A DNA stretch of 64,000 nucleotides from Acanthornis magna. Its lineage: Eukaryota; Chordata; Aves; Passeriformes; Acanthizidae. The position numbers and the translations under genes were made by a program. This document shows, one piece after another, positions 58,501 to 64,000 of this stretch. The stretch lies in the NCBI GenBank assembly GCA_036785705.1, contig JAWUZG010001076.1:62001-126000 (forward strand). Direction: 5' to 3'. The notes beneath the pieces were generated by a model. It had not been told where the DNA came from. It did not search any database and worked only from the letters and a program-made list of their open reading frames with translations. The first letter of the stretch is position 1, and each line of letters starts with the position of its first letter.

Positions 58501-61005
58501 CCTCACTCAGCTATGTCAGATATTTCTATGAAGAGTTAACCATTTGATCAATTAATGGCTTCAAAAAGCAAACCAAGAAGAACACCTACAGTTTTTGTGT
58601 TGTTTTCCCCTTTCCCAGCTCAGTAAAAACAACTTTTCCTGATTTCCTGAGGTTGGCAAAGGCTTTTCAACAGCTCTCTCTAAGTCATTGAGAGTATTAT
58701 ATTTCAGCTTCCTGGAGGAAAATGAGCATGGTCTGAGTCAAGGCAGTAGTTTTAAGTGGTCCTCAGGGGCATAGCATCAAATTGCACTGTTGGTGCAATT
58801 TTTCTGTCATCATATGAAGGCAGCAGCTGTTGCATCAATGGAATTTTTGGATTAGGAAATTCTTGAGGCCAAATCCTGCCCTTGTTTCTATGGCCAGCTT
58901 GAAGCAGAACTTGTCCAGTGTGCAGGAGTGAAGACCAAGGCATGAAGTGCTATGAAAAGTCAGGTCTGGGAAGGCTGTGAAGCCAAACCATGTGTACATG
59001 ATTGCTTGTGTTGAGTAGGAGCAGATGCAGAAGTGCCAGTCAGCTTTTTGTTGGAGAAGAGTAAAATTTGAAGTCTTGGTTCTTCCTTAAAGAAGTTCAC
59101 CCTGGGCCAGAATTATTATTACAAGCAGCATGTAAGTAACAGACCTGTGTCAACAGTGGAGCTGGATCTCCTGGAAATTACATTTGTTCCCAAAGCTCAC
59201 TTTAGTTGGAGAAGCTTTTCTTAGCAGCATTTTTTCCCCCTCCAACTGGTTTGCAAGTTCAGATTTTCCAGGTTCTTGAAGACTCAAGAAGTGCTTATCA
59301 CTTGCTGTCAGCAGGATGGCAGACCTGTTTGTCTGTGTCCCCCAGAGCCTTCACTGGCACTCGCTGGCTTTTTTTGGGTTTCCCAGGACTTCACTCATGC
59401 AGGAGTGGGCACTGGTGTCACATTGTGACCGTGGACAGTGTAAAGCCTTGGGAAGCTGTTTGTCCATGTTTGGTGTCGGGGACAGAGCTGTCCCAGGGCA
59501 GCAAGGCTGAGCTCCTCAGAGCACATTTCTATTTCTCGTGCTAAAATGTGTTTCTGAATACTAATTATCATTTATAACTATTTTAATGTCTGCTTAAGAA
59601 CTTAGCTCAAGGGGAGAAAAAAAAATTATGGTAATAGTTTCAAAAGACCACAAAGGCCACATTTTTTAGCAAAGCATTTTGCTTGCTTTACATTAAACAT
59701 GCCCTCAAGTTCCATATTTATTTTTAATATATTACTCCTACATCTTCTCTTCCCCCATAGTGATTTTCCCTTGCTGAATAAGAGCCACTCAGCTTTCCTT
59801 ATCCCAAACAGAGCTGTCAATCTTAAAGTTTAAATTGGCATCATCCTTTCCCAGCCCCAGCTGCCCTTGACTTTCTTCAAGTTTTTGTCAGTATGATCTA
59901 AGTATAGTGCACTTGTACCCATATATTTTAAAATATATACTGGGTTTGTTTCTTTTAGGTAGTACCCAGTCTATCACAATGGTCAAAATTGTTTCTGGCA
60001 TCCATGGAGATAATTATAATATGTCATAATGTTGTGAATAGTGTATTGTATTAATATCCTTACATCACATGGAGAATTCAAGATATGAAAAATTGTTCCA
60101 GATAGTCAGGAATCTAAAGATTGTTTTTCTATACTCTTTAGCATGATTGATTAACAAACTTAGCTTAGACGAGAAATATCCCTATGAAGCTTTTCTGGAT
60201 TTATTTTGACTGCAAATGAGACCTGTTTCAAATTTTGAGCTGAGATGAAATGCATTTAACAAGGGTTATGGTATGATCAGTGGCAAAGCTATTAGAGAGA
60301 ATTTCTTGCTATTTTTAAGGCCACACTGTTCCTTCTTCCTTCATCCCAGTGATTTTTATTTATTTTTTCTTCTTCCCCAAATATCTTTTTTTGTTTTGAC
60401 AGGTTTTCTTGTTCAAATTTGTATTTTATTTTAAATCTTCAAAGCAAAAGACATCATTGCCATGGTGGATTGTAATACATGATATTTCTAACTGAACTTT
60501 TGGTCCACTTGTGAAAGTTCTCTGTTATGGAAGCTGCCAAGACCCCAGTGTGAATGCAGCATGGGTCTATGTATTTAGAATTTGGACATCATGTATATGT
60601 AGTAAAAGCCTGAATTTTGATATGGTATGGATTATGTATTAAAAAGAAATTGGCATATTCAAACACATTTTATGATTTAAGGGATAAATAACATGTATTT
60701 GGTATAACAGTATCAAAGATGCTCTATGCCAAAGAGTATTCAGACAGTTTCCTGCAAAAGTTGGAGTTTGAATGAATAAGCTGTTAACTTTATTACCTTC
60801 AAGCCTTTGTATCTCTAAGTACCACAATATCAGAGTTTCTGCCATAAAAATATGCAGTGTCTGACTGCAATACATATTGCGAACTGTTTAGTTGTAATAT
60901 TTTGTTAATGAAACAGGGGTTTTTCCTGTATTTAGCTCCTGTTTGATAGTTCTATTTCAAAGAACACTAAACTCAAGAATTTATCTAATTTTATGCACTC
61001 CCAAT
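55520..61005. other. Unique AT-rich non-coding stretch
   Basis: No gene supported. The plus-strand frame 56213-56488 (91 codons) has a lysine- and glutamate-rich, soluble-looking composition but no recognisable domain and no transcript evidence. A perfect 18-bp AT palindrome, ATATATTTTAAAATATAT, lies at 59921-59938. Confidence 0.5.
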
Positions 61006-61008
61006 AAA

Positions 61009-61070
61009 GGAAGTTGGACTGGATGACATCTAGAGGCTCCTTCCAACCAATATTTCTATCACTGTTTGAT
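61009..61070 (+). mobile_element. Short CR1 3' end, plus strand
   Basis: AAGTTGGACTGGATGACATC, AGAGGCTCCTTCCAACC and TTTCTATCACTGTTTGATT are the last 60 or so bases of a CR1, including remnants of two octamers. It is extremely 5'-truncated. Confidence 0.77.
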
Positions 61071-61074
61071 TATT

Positions 61075-61695
61075 AAAGATACCACTATTAAGTACTTGCA
61101 GCCTTGCAATTGTCACCTTTGACAGAGAGAGAGTAACAGATGCTTATAGTTTAATTTTATTCTTTTAAGAAGGAAAGTTTTTTAGAAGAAAAATGAAGCC
61201 AAGACACAGCAATGTCAAATGCAGTAATGGCCCTACCCTTACCCAACTCTCAGTGAGCATGTAAAGGCCTTAGTGGAGTTTGCTAGTTAACTCATTTAAG
61301 TTGTGAAATTCTTTGTAATATAAGCAATATTGGTTTGTGGTTCCTGTGAAGTTTAGTCTGAAAGGGAATATGCTGGAGACTGTACCTCATAAAGAGCTTG
61401 TATCCCGTGTTACAGATGCTCATCTTAGGTGGGACAGAAGCAATTCTGAGAGTCAGAACAAGCAAGTTTTAGTTTTGGCCATTTTCCCTTCACCTTGGGG
61501 GCAGTGCAGTTCAAGTCATAAAGTGCTTTTGCTGAGACTGAGCTTTCCAGTTGCATATCAGTGTTCCAGCTGGAGTTCTTATTTTTTTTCCTGAATCCTT
61601 GGGTTCACTCCATTTTTTCATTTAACTCTGGTAATCAAAAAAGGAATGATCATCAAGCCACCTAAATTATATCCACACTCCTGTGTAGTTTATTG
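61075..61695. other. Unique non-coding stretch upstream of the recursive splice site
   Basis: No gene recognised. The frame 61337-61594 is short and unassigned. Confidence 0.5.
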
Positions 61696-61699
61696 CGCT

Positions 61700-61782
61700 G
61701 TTAAGTAACTCTTTGTTTGTTTGATTTGTTTTACAGGTAAGTAGCACTTAGAACTGGATAGTCAACAATTTATGGTAAGTAT
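61700..61782 (+). other. Candidate recursive splice site with 38-nt RS-exon
   Basis: A branch-point-like GTAAC (adenine about 61708) lies 28 nt before the acceptor. A T/G-rich pyrimidine tract and TTTTACAG (ending 61736) are joined directly to GTAAGT (61737-61742), so one point is both acceptor and donor. A second consensus donor, ATG then GTAAGTAT, starts at 61775 and defines a 38-nt exon, 61737-61774. All three frames of that exon contain a stop, two of them in its first eight bases. In known vertebrate recursive splicing, the downstream donor first defines the RS-exon; the reconstituted donor then removes it, and inclusion produces a non-productive transcript. The host would be a very long plus-strand intron. 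The gene cannot be named. Confidence 0.45.
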
Positions 61783-61784
61783 AT

Positions 61785-62310
61785 TTTGTAATTAGCAAAA
61801 CTAAAATTAAACTCCTGTTTTGTTCTTTAAAGGGAATAGACAAAGTAGGGGGTTAATCATACAATAGCATTTGTTTCAGATGCTAATCAGAATGTTTGAA
61901 GATGTCATTGGGTTTATATTTTTCTCCTTGAAGTGTTATTCATCTGTTAGAGGAAGAAATAAATACAAATACTCTTGGCAATATTTCAGGGAAGTTGAGC
62001 AAACAATATTTACTTTAAACACAGTGAACAAATGAAGGTTTATTTTTTATTCTCAACTCCTTTCAGTTATCGTAATCTTGGAAGTTGTTTTAACTAAATT
62101 AAAATCTCACACACAAATGCAGTGTGTAAACTTTAGTGTCCCTATAACTTTTTCTGCCACAGGATAACTAAGGCTCTAATGCTTATCCAGTCTTTGGCTT
62201 GATGAAAATACTATTAACACTGAGTTCTTATTTATGCAGTATAATGAACAGATCTTAGATCTTGCTTCCTAAAATATGCCTGTGTCAGTTCCCTTCCCCT
62301 TCAGCTGGGG
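61785..62310. other. Unique AT-rich non-coding stretch
   Basis: No feature I can support. Confidence 0.5.
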
Positions 62311-62315
62311 AAATA

Positions 62316-62372
62316 ATCACAGAATAGTTGCAAGGGACCTCTGGAGACCATGTAGTCCAAGCCAATAGTGGT
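62316..62372 (-). mobile_element. Short CR1 3' end, minus strand
   Basis: AATCACAGAATAGTT, GCAAGGGACCTCTGGAGACC and ATGTAGTCCAAGCC are the reverse complement of a CR1 terminus. About ten bases of the usual GGTTGG-containing part are missing. CR1 similarity fades after about 62372. Confidence 0.77.
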
Positions 62373-62374
62373 GA

Positions 62375-62920
62375 AGTGACCCTAATAGTAGCAATAGTGT
62401 GAAAAGATATCCTCAGCCACTCTCAGGGCTCTGACAAGGCTTGCCATCCCCTGTGGGTGCACAGGTGTTATAAAATAAATCCAGTTTTTCTGGTGTATAT
62501 CACTGCTCTCATTATTTTAAAGTCTTAGTATGGTACTCAGTTGCTGCCCAAGCAAACTTTAAAATTCAAATGTTCATTTTTAGCTTTTTAACTTCCCAGC
62601 CTCTCCAGAAGCAGTTGTTATACTGTTAATATACTGTGAAAGGTGTTACAGCTTTGCACTGCAGTGTTGGGAATTAATAAGTGTACATGGCACATTTTTT
62701 CTTGTGGTAAGACTGATAGGCTCTCTGCACTTGACACTGATGCTGTTTGAGCACTTGATCCTCTTAGAAAGTGACTGTGTTTTCCTCCCTGTAGTTTTAA
62801 CTTTGTAGAAGTTTTTTTTTTTTTGTTGTCACTCAACTCCATAGAATTCTTACTTGATGGGGGGGTTTTTGTTTGGTTTGGTTTGTTTTTTTAGTAAGAT
62901 TTTTTCCTTTCTTCTCTTCA
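62375..62920. other. Unique stretch with T-rich low complexity
   Basis: A T13 run lies at 62812-62824 and a G/T-rich run (GTTTGGTTTGGTTTG type) at about 62861-62892. No gene recognised; a minus-strand frame at 62618-62842 crosses the T run and is not credible. Confidence 0.55.
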
Positions 62921-62923
62921 CAG

Positions 62924-63055
62924 GTGGATTTTTTTTTTCTCTTGGGGACATTTTTATTTTGAATTCATATTGTTCTCTTTAACTGATCACACAACTCGCT
63001 CATCCTTAGTCATGGAGGATTTTTCTTTCAACTTCGCCGTGCATTAATGACACCA
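62924..63055 (+). other. Candidate plus-strand exon, 132 nt
   Basis: A strong acceptor (TTTTTCCTTTCTTCTCTTCACAG read in part, ending 62923) and a consensus donor (ACACCA then GTAAGTTT at 63056) bound 132 nt. The first frame has stops early but is open over its last 22 codons, ending HGGFFFQLRRALMTP. A second acceptor-like CATCCTTAG at 63009 would give a 46-nt exon. Another frame has an ATG at 63012 followed by 10 codons and a stop. Two CpG occur near the 3' end (CTTCGCCGTGC). It lies about 1.2 kb downstream of the recursive splice site on the same strand. No family recognised. Confidence 0.22.
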
Positions 63056-63061
63056 GTAAGT

Positions 63062-64000
63062 TTATGACCTAGTCTATGTTTGTTTTAAATTTCAGTAATT
63101 CATTTGTGTTTTTTATAACAGTGCCCTAATTATCTGATCTTCTTTGACTAAGCTTTTCTCATTTTCCCATGGCATCTTCTCCAGAGGTTTACTTGTGCTG
63201 CCTGCTTTCTGTCATCTTTTGTAAACTGTTCTGCCACAGGATTATTGCTCTACATCAGCTAACACTTTTTTCTCTGAGATTTTTTTTAAAAAATGCATAT
63301 TTTTGTATGCACATGCAAAAGTGAGGTAGATGTGAAGTCACATTTAAACACGGGCTGACAGAGCAATAAAATATGTCCACTGAAACTGTCTAGACCCACG
63401 TCTGCATATGGAGTTGCATCTTCTTTGCAGAGGCCAACTCTGAATTTCTTCTGCCCTTTGAGACACCATTATCACCTTGCATCAGTGTTCTATCTCCTGC
63501 CTGCTAAGTTGGTTACATTGTTGTTTTTCCAAAAATTTAATTTTTTGAAGGTGGGTTACAGGGCTGGTTTAGACAAATAGGAAGGAAGAATGGATGCTTT
63601 TCATTTGTGTTTTCATTTGTCCTGTCTCTCAGAAGTGAGGAGGGGAGTCTTACAGTTCTTCCTGGCAGACTCAGCTCATGGTTCCCCTTTAGGAAAGGAT
63701 TTCAAGAGGTGATTTCCTACTCTAGTGCCACATGTTGGGCCTGGAGTTAAGAAAATCTAAAAGGATCTGCTGACTAGGATTTGGCTATCCCAGTTCAAGC
63801 CACTAGCAGTTTTTTTGCAGAAAAAGTTACCTCTGAACAGCAGAGGTAACAAAAATCTCCCTAGTCGTCCTGCTAATTCACTATTTCTCTTGTGGAGTCT
63901 TTTAATGTACTTTTTACATAACTTTCAATATGTTCTCCTAAGATTGTATGTATGTCTTGCATATCTTTCACCTTTTATCCAGAAATATCCAGAAATACTT
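63062..64000. other. Unique non-coding stretch to the window end
   Basis: No gene or repeat that I can support. Confidence 0.5.

Overview
The window reads as nuclear DNA of a bird or another CR1-rich sauropsid. Every interspersed repeat I can name is a CR1-type LINE, with 5' truncation and the CR1 3' end built on ATTCTATG-like octamers. I see no mammalian L1, Alu or MIR copies. There is no sign of operons, ribosome binding sites, CRISPR arrays, or tRNA or rRNA genes. The base composition is AT-rich with scattered CpG.

No protein-coding exon can be assigned with confidence. Open frames are short (mostly 60-100 codons), match no family I recognise, and several lie in CR1 or low-complexity DNA. 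The best reading is the interior of a long intron or an intergenic gene desert. Because of that, the annotation concentrates on repeats, splice-signal-defined candidate exons and candidate regulatory patches.

Layout. 1-17.1 kb: mostly unique AT-rich DNA with short low-complexity tracts, one 7-nt microexon-like signal (9.77 kb) and one candidate exon (12.95-13.10 kb). 17.15-18.14 kb: two CR1 pieces on the plus strand, the second the longest and clearest in the window. 18.4-19.05 kb: two patches with retained CpG and homeodomain/POU-type motifs. 20.13-20.24 kb: a GGAA microsatellite. 22.45 kb: a minus-strand microexon-like signal. 31.9-32.25 kb: a candidate plus-strand exon with an internal start codon and a hydrophobic reading frame. 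33.22-33.80 kb: two abutting CR1 pieces in opposite orientation that may be one 5'-inverted insertion. 45.1-45.35 kb: two minus-strand candidate exons separated by 143 nt. 46.25-46.41 kb: a regulatory-looking AT-rich patch. 53.17-53.49 kb: a perfect 157-bp tandem duplication. 54.48-55.21 kb: two CR1 pieces pointing away from each other. 61.0-62.4 kb: two short CR1 ends flanking the most interesting site. 62.9-63.06 kb: another candidate exon.

The strongest unusual signal is at 61,700-61,782. It has a branch-point-like sequence, a pyrimidine-rich tract and TTACAG directly joined to GTAAGT, followed 38 nt later by a second GTAAGT. This is the architecture of a vertebrate recursive splice site with its RS-exon, a device of very long introns. 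If real, it places this part of the window inside a long plus-strand intron. All splice-based calls are inference from sequence; RNA data and cross-species alignment would decide them.
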